In this document: positions 50,784-62,493 of the stretch, piece after piece | Numbering within the stretch: the stretch's first letter is position 1 | How the letters are laid out: the number at the start of each line of letters is the position of its first letter | NCBI GenBank assembly: GCA_019914945.1 | Contig: CM034099.1 | Span: forward strand, 4,278,001-4,342,000 | DNA length: 64,000 nt | Direction of reading: 5' to 3' | From: Typha latifolia | Lineage: Eukaryota; Streptophyta; Magnoliopsida; Poales; Typhaceae | Program-made: the position numbers and the translations under genes | The notes under the pieces: generated by a model | What the model was told of the DNA's origin: nothing | The model's input: only the letters and a program-made list of their open reading frames with translations | The model's database searches: none

Positions 50784-52236
50784 GATTAAGCTATAGCAGG
50801 CCTTGACTATGCTTTGGAACTGTAATTTGATACGGTAGCCAGCTGAAGCAAATATCAGACAGCCTGTGCGTTTCTCTTTGGCTTTGTGTGAAGTCTGGGC
50901 CAAAAGAGGGACCTTCCTGGTGAAACCACCAATAAGGACCAGCAAAGTATAAACCACAAGAAAGCATATGCCAAATGTAACATCTATTCTAATGCCATAC
51001 ATAAGATAATTCACATAGTGGACTGCAAGTTAGTCCATAGACCATCAAATCAAAAATAAATTTGTAGATATCAAAGAGATCAGCAAGAATGAAGAAACTA
51101 TAATTCAATATAAACTAATCTAATAAATGCTTCATGAGAATCCCCTAATTATGTACTATGAGAAAAGAAAATGCATAGTCAGTATTGTACCTCATACCTT
51201 GAAGTTGAAGAAGTAATAATTTTCTGATAAAATCAACGAAGCAAAACTTATTCAGCAGAGTCAACATAGTATAGTTTCATAGATTCTGATGAGATGAAGA
51301 TGAAATATTTAATGCACTATCAACAAAATTACTCCTACCTTTTCTTTCTTCGGAAACAAAGACAGCAACGCTGAAGTTAATCCTAACTCATTTTGATATT
51401 CAATTATAGCTGCTAAGTACCTTGGCTATATTAACAGAATAATAGATTTGATATTTAATTTTCGGCTGCCACAATATACAAAATTTCTTCTGTAACTTGA
51501 ATATATACAGTCAAGGGTCATTCTGTCATTTTGGGGAACATAATTATACTTAAATTCAGACACCTAAACAACAATAACAAATTGATGATTAATTGTAGAC
51601 ATTACTTAAAATGATTAAGATTTTAAGTGCTTTCGATGCTTTATGTTATGAATTTATGTCTCTGTTATTTATTTGATGCTATTTTGAGAATTCTGATCAA
51701 CTCTAACTGTCGTTGTTACAGCTAATGCCATTTCACCAATTTATTTTAGCAAAATATTGCTTATCCAGCCTACAGCCCTCATGTGTTTTCAGTTAATTAG
51801 ATAATATAATAATCCGTATCAAATTTCTTGGCATCCTACAACTCATACAAAGAAAAACTCAATCAATTTGAAAGCATATAGCTTCATACGTTCATACTAT
51901 TTTATCCCAGATGTCCACATTGAATACAATGACAATGATTAACAAATTTACTACTCTCACTGGAATCAAATTTAGTAGATGATAGTTGTATTGGATGAGA
52001 TATGACAAAATCATCTGTAATTTTTTGGATTCTTGCTACGGCATTGGTCATGTAACCACATATACAATAGCATTTCGGAAGTAATAAACTAAAAGGAGAT
52101 TTAGACATAGAAGGTAGTCTTTTCAAAGAAGATAATGTTGACAAAGAATACAAAGATAAATGTTTTCTATAATATAGATCAGAGGCAGCTAGTCAGTAGG
52201 ACTTCAGTAAAAAAAATCTAGCAAAGATATCCAACA

Positions 52237-52744
52237 TCAGTTCTTTGGTGCAAGACCAGCCTTAATCTTCTGAATAGTGGCAACAGTCATGAAAGATCTC
52301 GCAAGGATTGTATCATCAATGTCGATTGTAAAGACGCTTCGAGGAACAGACACAGTACCAGCACTAGCACTTCCAAGGGCAGAAATGGTGATTGCTGGAC
52401 TTTGGCTGCTGCAGAACTGGTAGTGGACAAGCCCCTTAGGATATACAAACATATCCCCCTGGTCAGGGTATCTGAGTGTAGAGCTTGTTTGCAGTGTCAA
52501 CAAATCCGACTTCAAGAGTACCATGGTTGCTTATAGAACTGTGAAGGCACTCGGAGGGCTGATTTGACCACAGTATGCATGCCAATGAAGGTGAAGAAGT
52601 TTCCAGTTTCCATCAACAACTGTGGAGTTTGTTGGTCGGATGAAATTGGATGTGATGTCTGGATCACTGGCAAGTGCCAAAGGTGATGTGGCAAAACTTA
52701 GTAGCAAAAAGAACCAAGGCATGACTGAACAAATTGGAAGCCAT
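52237..52744 (-). pseudogene. germin-like pseudogene, unit C
   Basis: Aligns along the intact copy from ATG (52744) to TGA (52237), but has at least three lesions. There is a frame change within the signal-peptide codons, about 20 codons in. There is an exact 7-bp tandem duplication (gtttcca twice, 52599-52612) after the TVVDGN codons. A deletion of about 121 bp at about 52520-52525 removes the equivalent of residues 72-112, so the HTHPRAAE metal-binding box is gone. The 3' half stays open and well conserved, ending IQKIKAGLAPKN, which suggests recent loss. Confidence 0.88.
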
Positions 52745-53300
52745 TGTTAATTTTCTCATAGTACATGTGTAGTATCAGATATGAGCCTTGGCTTGTAGAA
52801 AACTTTGTAAAATCAAGGTACTTATATATGATTAGGTGGCTTGTAACCCTTCCTTATGCTATGGAAATATTACCGTATGGTGGCTGGCTTAAGCAAATAA
52901 AAGGCAATTTTTATGTTCCTCATTGGCTTCCTGTGAAGTTATGGTCCAAAAGAGGCACCTTCCTAGTGAAACCACCAATGAGGGCCACATGATGGAAGAG
53001 GCCAAAAATATTTTAGCTTGTCTTTTGAAATCAGGTCAAACATACATTTGCAGATATCAAAAGGAAGAGCACAGAAAGGAGAAATTGGATATCCAGATAA
53101 AATAATTGATAAATTCATTATGACCAGATCTTAGTTTCGTGTCATCAGTGAAGGAGAGGAATATCCAGCATTGTACTTCACACCCTGGAACGAAGAATTA
53201 TCAATGCCTGATAAAATCAACGAAACAAAATTCTATCCGTCTGTTGCCAGCAAATTAATTTAGCCTCATAAGCTTTAATTAGATTAAGAAAATATTTAAT

Positions 53301-54225
53301 GTACTTTCTAACACAACTGTCTATTTTCTTTGGGGTCTATTTATGGTTTTATATCTGCTGGTATCAAGAAAAAGAGTATGGAGAAAGACTACAAGTGGAG
53401 CTGAAGAAAAGTAATGAATCTCAAATGTTGCAATTATTCATCTTTTCCTCTTAGTGTTAGTTATATTTTGTTGGATCACCATAATGTTAACCTTCTTACA
53501 ACAAGAGTAGAATCTAAGTTTTCCAACGAATGGATTAGTAAGTTAGATGGTTCAAATATTACTTATATGATCATGTTGTATAAAGTAAAAGTACTTTGAT
53601 GTTTTATAAACTAATATTAATGAATTACTGAGGAAGAAATATCAAGACAGGTAAGTGCAGAGCATAGATGTAACAAGAGAAAATAGTTTAAGGGATAGAA
53701 GTAATTTTATATCTCCCAATCATGTATCTTTCTAAAGCTAGTAATGGAATTTTGAGTGGATATGAAAAGAGTGTCATTATGGTAAACAAATGTCCTTACA
53801 TGATACATCTTAACAGCAATATCTACTAATTGATAAAATTGACAAATTGATGCATATGGTGAAAAACTTCTAGATTTTAAAGAGGGACCAGGTTCCGAAG
53901 ATCTATTTACAATTTAGTAAGAAAAAATTTTAAATGGCAGAAAAGCATGTTTTGTCTTAAGCAGCATACCATGTTCCAAGTATACAAAGCAAAAAGTAAA
54001 TATCCAAAAAATACAACCAAATAAACATTCCAACCATGCAAAAATTGTATTTCTTATGACTGCGTTTATTTTTAAGTTAGATGGAAGTTAATACATTGTG
54101 AAAACAATAGGATCAAGTACATAACCTTGATGCTTGTGCATTTTCTTTGGATGTAAAAGAATCAGCTGATACATGTAAATATAAAGAACAGAAGAAGGAA
54201 AGAAAAACCTCAGTAATTCAGGTTA
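53301..54225. other. spacer before the PPR-DYW gene
   Basis: AT-rich sequence with the 3' flank of the PPR-DYW gene on its right side. No gene, RNA or repeat seen. Confidence 0.6.
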
Positions 54226-56124
54226 TCACCAATAATCTCCACAAGAGCAAGATCCTTCTTTAAAGTGGTGAAATCTATTTGCATCTCGGACAACAATCTC
54301 CCTCTGCATGACTGCTGATACCTTCTTAGTAAATGTATGGCAGTCACCACAGACCCTAAGGTTTTTAGTTATCCTTATAATAGTTTTCTCTGGTGTAGCA
54401 ATTAGACCGAAAGCAATAGCCAGCTTCTCGCTATGAGAGTATAAGAACCCAGCCTTGAGTTCATCATCTACATCATGCAGAACAAAGTTTGTATCAGGTA
54501 CATAGCCAGCCAACTCCAACTTCTCTCTCAGGACATTCAGCATTTCGAAGATCTCTTTTGACTGAGGATGAGTCTTGTCACCAACTCTAAACTGATAAAT
54601 CTTGTCCTTGATTTCAATCCAAGTCCAACCTGGAGTTTTCTTAAGTCTCCTGCTGTTCATTGTATCCCTTATTTTAGCCACATCTTCCCACCTACCTGCC
54701 TTGGCATATATATTAGAAAGCAATACATAATATCCAGGATTTCTTGGTCTCAGCTCAAGAAGGCTTTGCGCAGCTTTCTCTGCCAACCCGATATTGCCAT
54801 GAATCCTGCAAGCACCCAGTAATGCACCCCAAAAACCTTCATCTTTCTCTAGCGTTACCCTCTCAGACAATTCTATTGCCTCCTTGAGTCTTCCTGCTCG
54901 ACCAAGAAGATCCAGCATGCAAGTATAGTGTTTCACATCAGGTCTAATCAAGTAATCTCTCTCCATTGAATGGAAAAACTTTTGGCCCTCATCAATCAAC
55001 CCTGCATGACTACAAGCAGATAGGATGGAGACAAAGGTGATATGATTAGGACGAATGCCACTATGCAACATCTGAGCACACAATTCTAGAGCTTCTCTTC
55101 CGTGACCATGAATCCCATAAGCTGATATCATTGAACTCCACGTAATAACATTCCTTTCCATCATCTGATCAAATATCTCCCTGGCAGCATCAACGCTCCC
55201 ACACTTTGCATACATATCAATCATTGCTGTCCCCAAGAACACATTGAGGGACATATTTATACTCAATATGTAATCATGGATCATCTTAGCCTTATGCATA
55301 GCCCCTAGCTTTGCACAGGCAAAAACGACCGTCACCATCGTGACCTTGTCAGGAACAATTCCTTCCTCCCTCATCTTATCAAATAAGACCAGCGATTCTG
55401 CTGGATTGCCACATTCTGCAAACCCTGAGATCATGACAGTCCAAGTCACCATATCCCTCTTGGGCATATTATCAAACACCTTCCTAGCATCCTCTACACT
55501 CCCACATCTGGCATACATGTCAACAAGCGCCGCAGATACAAAGACATCAAACTGAAGCCCAGCCTTGTACACAAGATGGTGTATCTCTATACCCAATTGG
55601 AGTGACATCGTATCCCTACAAGCCCTCAAAGCAAGCGGCAGTGTGTAGTTATCAATCTGAGAGCCAGTACGAAGAAATTCCCTGAAAGATGTTAGACAAG
55701 TATCATATTCTCCAACCTTAGCAAAACCACCAATCGTTACACTCCAAGAGACGTTATTCCGCAGTCTCATCCGACGAAATAGAGCATGGGAATCAACCAT
55801 TTGCTTGTGTTGTGCATAGATATACAAGAGTTTGTTTGCGACGCCAAGGTTTTCTATCATTGCAGTGGTAACTGCCAAGGCATGGACTTGTTTGACCTGT
55901 GCCGGAGTGCGGCATTGAACGAGGGCTGAGACAAATGATCTGGGATCAAGGGAGATGGGAAAGAAGCGGGTATCTGGAATTGGGTTTTGGTGAATTGGCA
56001 ATGGCCTTTGGTGCAGATCTTGCTGAGGTAAAATGGTGTCAAGTGCTGCAAGAGCTGAGGAGAAGAAGGCCTTGTTGGGTTCATTGGAATGAGGGGAGAG
56101 GCCTAACTCTTTGAATTTGAACAT
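54226..56124 (-). CDS. PLS-class PPR protein with DYW domain (organelle RNA editing type)
   Basis: Single exon, 632 residues. The N-terminal 60 residues are a likely organelle transit peptide. PLS repeats run from about residue 70 to 430, for example VFVSAALVDMYARCGSVEDA and NVFLGTAMIDMYAKCGSVDA. The E/E+ region follows, with the PG box KKTPGWTWIEIKDK, then the DYW deaminase-like domain. That domain has HSEKLAIAFG (H564, E566), the CGDCH zinc motif (starting C592) and a perfect CSCGDYW terminus. Members of this class choose C-to-U editing sites in plastid or mitochondrial transcripts, and the DYW domain does the deamination. The HxE and CxxC residues are all present, so it should be catalytically able. 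The organelle and target site cannot be told from sequence. Confidence 0.93.
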   Translation of the reverse strand: MFKFKELGLSPHSNEPNKAFFSSALAALDTILPQQDLHQRPLPIHQNPIPDTRFFPISLDPRSFVSALVQCRTPAQVKQVHALAVTTAMIENLGVANKLLYIYAQHKQMVDSHALFRRMRLRNNVSWSVTIGGFAKVGEYDTCLTSFREFLRTGSQIDNYTLPLALRACRDTMSLQLGIEIHHLVYKAGLQFDVFVSAALVDMYARCGSVEDARKVFDNMPKRDMVTWTVMISGFAECGNPAESLVLFDKMREEGIVPDKVTMVTVVFACAKLGAMHKAKMIHDYILSINMSLNVFLGTAMIDMYAKCGSVDAAREIFDQMMERNVITWSSMISAYGIHGHGREALELCAQMLHSGIRPNHITFVSILSACSHAGLIDEGQKFFHSMERDYLIRPDVKHYTCMLDLLGRAGRLKEAIELSERVTLEKDEGFWGALLGACRIHGNIGLAEKAAQSLLELRPRNPGYYVLLSNIYAKAGRWEDVAKIRDTMNSRRLKKTPGWTWIEIKDKIYQFRVGDKTHPQSKEIFEMLNVLREKLELAGYVPDTNFVLHDVDDELKAGFLYSHSEKLAIAFGLIATPEKTIIRITKNLRVCGDCHTFTKKVSAVMQREIVVRDANRFHHFKEGSCSCGDYW

Positions 56125-56344
56125 GGAATACTAACCGTTAAAAGAAGAGGGAAATTCTCCTATTGTTGGTTATTGAGAGTCGGAGTGGGAAAGGGCTCTG
56201 CAGGAAATTCCTACAGTCGGGGCTGCACACGATCTGATTGCCCATTCGGTGCTATTTCTTCTGCCCTTTTTTTTCGCTAAACGCCAAAATTGCACTAAAA
56301 GAAGAAAAAAAAAACCTAAACGGCAGAAGAGGCGGCGCACTTCA
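56125..56344. promoter_or_regulatory. short bidirectional promoter between PPR-DYW and LEA-2 genes
   Basis: Only 220 bp separate the two divergent start codons, so both leaders and core promoters must share this space. No clear TATA box is seen on either side. An A-rich/purine run (56299-56336) precedes the LEA-2 ATG. Confidence 0.6.
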
Positions 56345-56914
56345 ATGGGCAGCACCGTAGGCGCTAACTCCCGCGGGCGGTGGAGCTGGGGCTCGGTGTT
56401 GATCGGCGCCGCCTCCGCCACAGCCGCCACAGCTGCCATCTGGGCTCGTCCCCGCGGCCCCACCTTCCACCTCATCTCCATCGCTCTCTCCTCCTTCCAC
56501 CTCAACCTCCCCCTCCTCGACGTGGAGCTCACCCTCACCGTCCACGTCACTAACCCCAACGTCGTCCCGATCCACTACTCCCCGGCCACCGTCTCCATCT
56601 CCTACGCCGGCTCCCACCTCGGCACCGCCCAGCTCCACGCCGGCTCCCAGCCGGCCATGTCGTGCCGGCTCATCCAGCTCCCCGCCCGCCTCAACGGGAT
56701 CGAGATGGCCCACCACGTCGCCGCCATCCTCGCCGATGCCACCCGCCGCCAGATGGAGCTCGACGCCTCCGTCGACATCGCCGGCGCCGCGCACGTGCTC
56801 TGGTGGGCGCACAGGTTCTCAGTCCACGTGGACAGCCACGTCGTCGTCGACCCCGTCTTCCTCGACGTCATCGAGCAGGAGAACCGTGCCGAGACGCACG
56901 TCTACCTCGCCTGA
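56345..56914 (+). CDS. LEA-2 (LEA14/WHy-type) domain protein with N-terminal membrane segment
   Basis: Single exon, 570 nt, 189 residues. The frame is open upstream, but the ATG at 56345 begins the conserved MGSTVGANSRG and the upstream peptide is only Lys/Arg-rich. Residues 15-34 (WGSVLIGAASATAATAAIWA) are a weak membrane segment. The LEA-2 beta domain covers about 45-165, with LDVELTLTVHVTNPNVVPIH and the S/G-rich YAGSHLGTAQL typical of the fold. The layout matches the NDR1/HIN1-like and LEA hydroxyproline-rich glycoprotein group, usually plasma-membrane or ER proteins linked to stress or defence. The role of this one is unknown. Third positions are almost all G or C, unlike the adjacent PPR gene. 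Confidence 0.85.
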   Translation: MGSTVGANSRGRWSWGSVLIGAASATAATAAIWARPRGPTFHLISIALSSFHLNLPLLDVELTLTVHVTNPNVVPIHYSPATVSISYAGSHLGTAQLHAGSQPAMSCRLIQLPARLNGIEMAHHVAAILADATRRQMELDASVDIAGAAHVLWWAHRFSVHVDSHVVVDPVFLDVIEQENRAETHVYLA

Positions 56915-57684
56915 GAACGCCGTCCAATTTGTACATTGTTCCCTTAATTAATCTTGGACTTTTGGAATTCCTCGGCATTATCGATGAACGCTTTTTTTCT
57001 AACCGAATATTTTATTTTGAAGTGAAGTAAGAAGATTTCGTCGATGTGCGTGATTTATTAGTCTTAATTATGCTAATTAAGCAAGCCAATTTCGCTTCTC
57101 GTCTCGCAAATCGCAACGCCTCTGGTATAGTGTGTGATAATAGCAGATTTCCTCTTTATCGCTCTTATCATTCATAAGCTTTTCAATCATATTGCAAACA
57201 TTGGATCCATGTCGTTGACAGTAGAATCTTAGTCGTAAATCTGGAAGAGGGCCAGAGACTGCTTCAATTAAGAATGCCAACTCTCACTCAATGCAACAGG
57301 GCAGATACAATGAGAATCTTGCAATTAATATATGAACAAGGTTATCAGACGAAGTGGTGTGTCCACCTGTGCTTCAGAAATAAGCAAATGGAAGTAGATT
57401 GAATTTAAGATAGTTCCACCTATAATAAAGAAAGCACCAGCAAATAGATACACGGAAAACCAAATCATTCATGAGGACAAATCCAACTTTTATTAGGCAT
57501 TGCTATTCAGGCTCATTATCTGCCAAACTATGTCCTCCTTCTCACAGATACAACAATGAGGAAAAAGAAAATATGATATCGTAGATTTATATCCAGCATA
57601 TGTGGCAGCACAACATGTCAATAGAGCTTTGATAACCAATATCCTATGCACATGTCATCATTCATGATATAGAAAAGAAAGAAC
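56915..57684. other. convergent spacer between LEA-2 and VAMP727 genes
   Basis: Contains the LEA-2 3' UTR and the VAMP727 3' UTR. No other gene is supported. Confidence 0.6.
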
Positions 57685-60600
57685 TTAGGTCTTCCTACTG
57701 TTGTCGCTTGAACCCCTTGAGGCCATGAACCACACAATAAGTATGAACAATATGAGGGCACCAGCCACCATCAGCTTCAATCTGAGGTTCTCGAGCCACA
57801 TCTTACGCCGGAGTTGCCTGCCCTGTCTCTGAAAGCTATCAGCCTGAAACAAAATCCAGAGAAAAGATCAACTATGGATGTTCAAATTAACTTTTTATTT
57901 CTGTTTTGTCCTTTAAAACTAAGGCAACAGAAGTTCAACTGTAAATGATACTGAAATATCAAAGGCGGATAGTACCTGAAATTGTAAGCTTTCGGTCTTA
58001 TCCACTAGAAGTTCAATCTTCTCACCCCGATCAAGAACCTAATAAAGACCAAGCTATAAGTGAACATCCAGTGATCCCACAGACTATTTATGCTCAATAT
58101 ACAAAAAATTCACTGCTGATCAGATTTGAGTAATAATAAGAAATTGAATAAGCTAATAACCTTCCAGCCACACCATGGGATGTCATATTCCAAATTCTCT
58201 GGTTGATGTAGAATTGGGGTGGCATCCAAGAAGAATTACTATTGGAGTTATGGTGAAATAGATTTTAAATTTCTCATACAACAAGGAATGTTGCTCCCTG
58301 GTACTGCTATTTCCTTGCATTCAAGTAGATATTCCCAATGATTAAAAGTTTGCATTAATGTCATTTCTGTCAAAAAATGTTTGATGAATCATAAGGACTT
58401 GCACCACGAAAAGGCTTAACTGCTTCACCAATTCATAAAAGTATGGAAAGGAGAGCAATACATAAATAAGAACCTCTATACAAATAAGCAAGTCAAGCCT
58501 CTAACATATACATTACAATAGCTCAGTCCGACTTCTTACAGAAGTAGGGTAGTTTTTAGTTTTTCACCTCCTTTTCCATTAAATATCCAATCAACGAACT
58601 AACTGAAATCTTATAACGGATATTACACAGTGTCAATTACATTTCATAACAAGAGCTACAGACTGGTTACACAGGATCAAGAGGACATGGTTAAGTATAG
58701 GACATGGTTAAGTATAGGACATTTCATAACAAGGCAACGCATGAGACAATACTCTCTCCAAACACATCAGCAAAGAACTCACCATCCTATAGGACATGGT
58801 TAAGTATGGAAGAATTGGTGCTTTCCCCCTCTGAGCAACGACTCAAACTCACAAAATTAGCTTAAAGAGTCCAATAGGTATACAAACTTCCAAAAATTTA
58901 AGCATTACATTGAGTGCTCCAACCAATTTCCATATGCATTTTAAGGACCTATTACTGGAAGATGATGAAACATAAAAGATTTCTGTCAAATGTAAGGCAG
59001 ATGACTGATGATGTTTTCATTAGAATATATATGTTTGCTGCAACATTCACAGATTGCTTGTAGAAGACAATAAATTGTCCCCATCACCTAAGTAAATGAC
59101 CACATTCATTAATATAAACCTTGAATTTTGACCAGTCCCCATTCTGCAATATTTCATCAATCCCTAATATTGCTATAAACTAAAGACCAAAGCTCCATCA
59201 TGGAGCAACATAGCATGCTGTATTATACTATTTCCAAGAAGAGGAAGCCATCTCCTCTCCAGTGTAAACATTGGTTAAGAAAGAAATTGTCAAAATACTA
59301 CAGAATGAGGACTGTTTAAACTTCAAGCATCCATCAGAAAATATCATGTCCTCACATCTAGTAGCAAATGATTTTGTTTCGAAGGAAATTTGAGATCCTG
59401 GACCATCGAATATTTATAGCTCTTTTTGGGACTTCTAATGAAAAAGGGAAAAAGTAACATTAAGCTCATCAAACATTATGGCTGAAAAAAATTCACCTCT
59501 TCATGGCCACTTCACTTATTCATTGTGCTTATCACTAAGAAGGCCTCTAACTGGTTGTTAATGACTTATAGCTTAAGACAATTTTAGTTCTTAAAGAGAT
59601 CATTTACAGAACAGATAAAGCAGTAATTCCATTTTCCTTAAGTAGTTCACCCTCTTTGACAATATCACGAGTTTGATTACTCAAAGTGCTTCAAGAATTA
59701 AGTTGACCACTTACCATAAAGGCTAAAAAGTGCCCCTAAGCTCTAGCCCTCAACTTCATGTGAAAATTTAACATCAAAAAAATCTAATGTTTACCCACCA
59801 TGACTTGTGCTTGATTTACACATCCAGATGACAAGATAAAAGGTTTATGTTACAGCAGAAAATGAGTCCCCTAATATAAGAATAACTTCTCTTCACAGGT
59901 CAAGCAGGCCAAAAGATGACCGTAATTTTCCTGATTTGTCTTCCTGTTTGTGGAAAACAAAGATCAATAGAGCCTTCTTTGATTCCTTCTTATAGAAGCT
60001 TAAATGTAATCTATAATTATGTACTTGCAAAGTAACATTAAGAGTGGCAATAGTAATCCTCACAACAAGGAGTAACAATAGTAATCCTCACCTTCTCAAT
60101 ATTATCCATCATTATATCTTTGACCTCAGTAATCTGAGCTTTAAGCTTGGATAGCTTGCCCATTTCTTCAGGATGGTTTGCGCAATACTGCATGTGGTCC
60201 TTCAGCCTTGGACTGTTGCAGAAAGCTAAGTACTTAATGCATCTGATATTTCAGAAGGTCAGGCTTTTGAGAACCTCAAATATTTCTTACATACCCGAAT
60301 TCCCGATCAAGATTATAAGCAATGCTAAACCTATCTTCAAACAGATCATCATCATCCTCATCAGCGAGCGGGTGTGGACCTCCCGCACCAATGCTTGATC
60401 CATATCGCTGCATGAAATCATCTTTGACTCGCTCAAGGAACACAAAAGGCATGCTCCTCCCGATTGCTTCATCCGCTACAACGAGAAAAACTACACAAGC
60501 AGCAAGAAACCAGATGGAAGGATCAACATGGTTCGAAATAAGAAAAATAGCAAGTAAAAATACAAATTTCTAAGAGAGCTCGTACCAAATCCTTTATCAA

Positions 60601-60775
60601 CAAAGAAGTTAAATGTATGACCATCACATGCATAAGTGAATTTGCTGCTATTTGGAGGAAGCTTCTGCAGGCACTGGATGGCAACGGTATTGAAATTCCC
60701 AGAAAACGAGGTGTGCTCCGCCAAAACAACAGAACCATTGGCCACAAAGCTATACACCAATGGTTGTTTACTCAT
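57685..60775 (-). CDS. VAMP727: R-SNARE VAMP727 (longin-domain vesicle-associated membrane protein)
   Basis: Join of complement(57685..57843, 57976..58038, 60092..60212, 60295..60475, 60586..60775), 714 nt, 237 residues. Residues 1-145 are the longin domain, starting [20 protein letters not shown]. It carries the acidic insertion special to VAMP727 at about 97-124, including [13 protein letters not shown]; other VAMP7 proteins lack it. The R-SNARE helix covers about 150-210, with the zero-layer Arg168 in [17 protein letters not shown] membrane anchor follows at 209-226 ([18 protein letters not shown]) and a short tail. VAMP727 works with SYP22, VTI11 and SYP51 in fusion of late endosomes with the vacuole and in storage-protein transport. 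The intron 58039-60091 is 2 kb. A spliced 5' UTR is likely, with an acceptor near 60813 and the first exon near the CT-repeat at 61.27 kb. Confidence 0.95.
58682..58807. repeat. 17-bp repeats in a VAMP727 intron
   Basis: aggacatggttaagtat occurs in tandem at 58682-58698 and 58699-58715 and again at 58791-58807. The word acatttcataacaag also repeats nearby. No splice site is affected. Confidence 0.8.
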
Positions 60776-62493
60776 GGCTCACAGGCTCAGTATCAATTTC
60801 TTCCAACTAATCTGTAGATTTAAAGAGAAAAAGGTGTAAAGATCTAAACTTTCACAATATAAGATGCATAATTATTGATCTTATCAGGCAAACACTCCTT
60901 GAATCGATTGGAATGAGAGGAAAAAACATCAAACAGAAATCGTCTATTCGAATAATCCGGAGTTCTGAATGAATCCAAAATGAAAGATCTTCACGAATAA
61001 GAGATAAAGCATGATCCTGTATAAATAGAGTTAAGTTCCACTAAAACAGAACAGAACAAAATTGGAGAAAATTCGCCATCGACGACCTAGATCTCGTCGC
61101 AAATGGGGAAATGAGACATAGAAAACGAGAGAATTCCTCGGCTGTGAGGAGGCGTACAAGAAGAAACTGCGAGAATTAAAGATCACATGAATAAAAAATT
61201 CCCGTACCAGAATCTATAAGACGGGCGATCCTGCGTGAACCCTAATTTGGTCTGCTTCGCCTCGAAGCTCTCTCTCTCTCTCTCTCGACTCTCGAGTAGG
61301 TTAATTAATTTGTTGGCGAGATGCTACGCTTACATAATGTACTTCTAATAAGTTCCTTTAATTAAACTTCCTCATTGTTTCCTTTCCACTAAAATTACAA
61401 ATATGTCCTATCTTGACTATTAGTTCCAGAAATTAGTTGTTTAGAAATATACTGAAACATTTAAGGCAGAAATAAGCCAGGGAATAAGGTTGACATTTGC
61501 AAAGGAAAGAAAAAACTTTTGGCGTTGAGTTTAAAAATTCTTAATCTGGTTTTGGTTTAGGTTTAGGTACTCCTAAATTTATTTAGAAACTAAATATTTT
61601 TTTATATTTAATCAAATTTAGTTTCTAATAAATTAAGACTAACTAATCAAATTCGAACTTAAATATATTATAATGATAGAATACGCATAATTTAGACCGG
61701 AGATATGCATAAAACTTAATTTTGTTATTATAAAAAAAGTAATAGTATTTTAATATCAAATAAAAAGATATAATCCTTTTATCGAGGGATAAAGAGTTTC
61801 CCAAAAATTACTCGACTGTTAGCTCGAAGGGGAAGTAGGAATGGTGGTTAAGAAAGCATTTCTTTTTTCCTTTACGGACTCAGTCTTGTAAGTTAGATAA
61901 AATATATAGATTGAATAACTACGTTAATCCTCATAAAATTTATTAATTATTAATTCTAATTTTTGAGGAGAGACCTTTTGTTCTGAATAATAGAATTCAA
62001 TCACTGAACTACTGTAGGAGTACAATCAATGTGCTATAATGATGTTACAAGTGATGTGAAGTATCCTGATCAAATAAATCGTTGAGATCTGGAGGATTCA
62101 TATTACTTTATCCGGGCAACAATATTGGACTAAGATTGCAGCCATAGATTCTTACCTTATTTACATGTCCATTTGCATGAATATTAGCAACCCTTTTGCT
62201 ATTTCTGAACTGGATTCTACGAAACAATTAAGTGAATCTAGTCACTGTGAATATGGCTAACCACAATTAGGCAAAACTACAATTTTCCTCAAGGTGAAAA
62301 GAATCTCAGATGCAGCATCAGAACAGAAAATACTACTTAACTACAGACCTCAATAACAAGCCATTTTTCTAAATCATTTGGCAATCCAGTAATTTCAGAG
62401 GTACACTGTTCTTATGTCATGAATAGTTATTTCCTCCCAACCTGATCAGAGTGAACTTAGAGATACAAAACACCAAATAACCATTGATTCCAC
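60776..62493. promoter_or_regulatory. VAMP727 leader and promoter, then spacer
   Basis: A (CT)n tract at 61268-61286 probably marks the VAMP727 leader or core promoter (minus-strand GA). From 61.3 to 62.4 kb the DNA is AT-rich with no gene I can see. The right end is the 3' UTR of the MMTAG2-like gene. Confidence 0.5.

Larger units (their letters stand above)
48083..53300. repeat. three-copy tandem array of a roughly 2.2-kb germin-like gene unit
   Basis: Unit A runs about 48083-50030, unit B 50031-52190 and unit C 52191-53300. Flanks align well between units. 48596-48950 matches 50766-51120, and partly 52810-53000. 49635-49990 matches 51830-52160. The 3' ends at 50031 and 52191 share 'aggacttcagtaaaa' and 'catcagttctttggtgcaag'. 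Only the middle unit has an intact gene. Confidence 0.85.

Noticed and set aside
56342..56812. Gly/Val-rich open frame on the minus strand
   Set aside because: Antisense to the GC-rich LEA-2 CDS; a side effect of high GC3.
60322..60573. Plus-strand frame over the VAMP727 acidic insertion
   Set aside because: Ser-rich peptide is the antisense of the Asp run in VAMP727.
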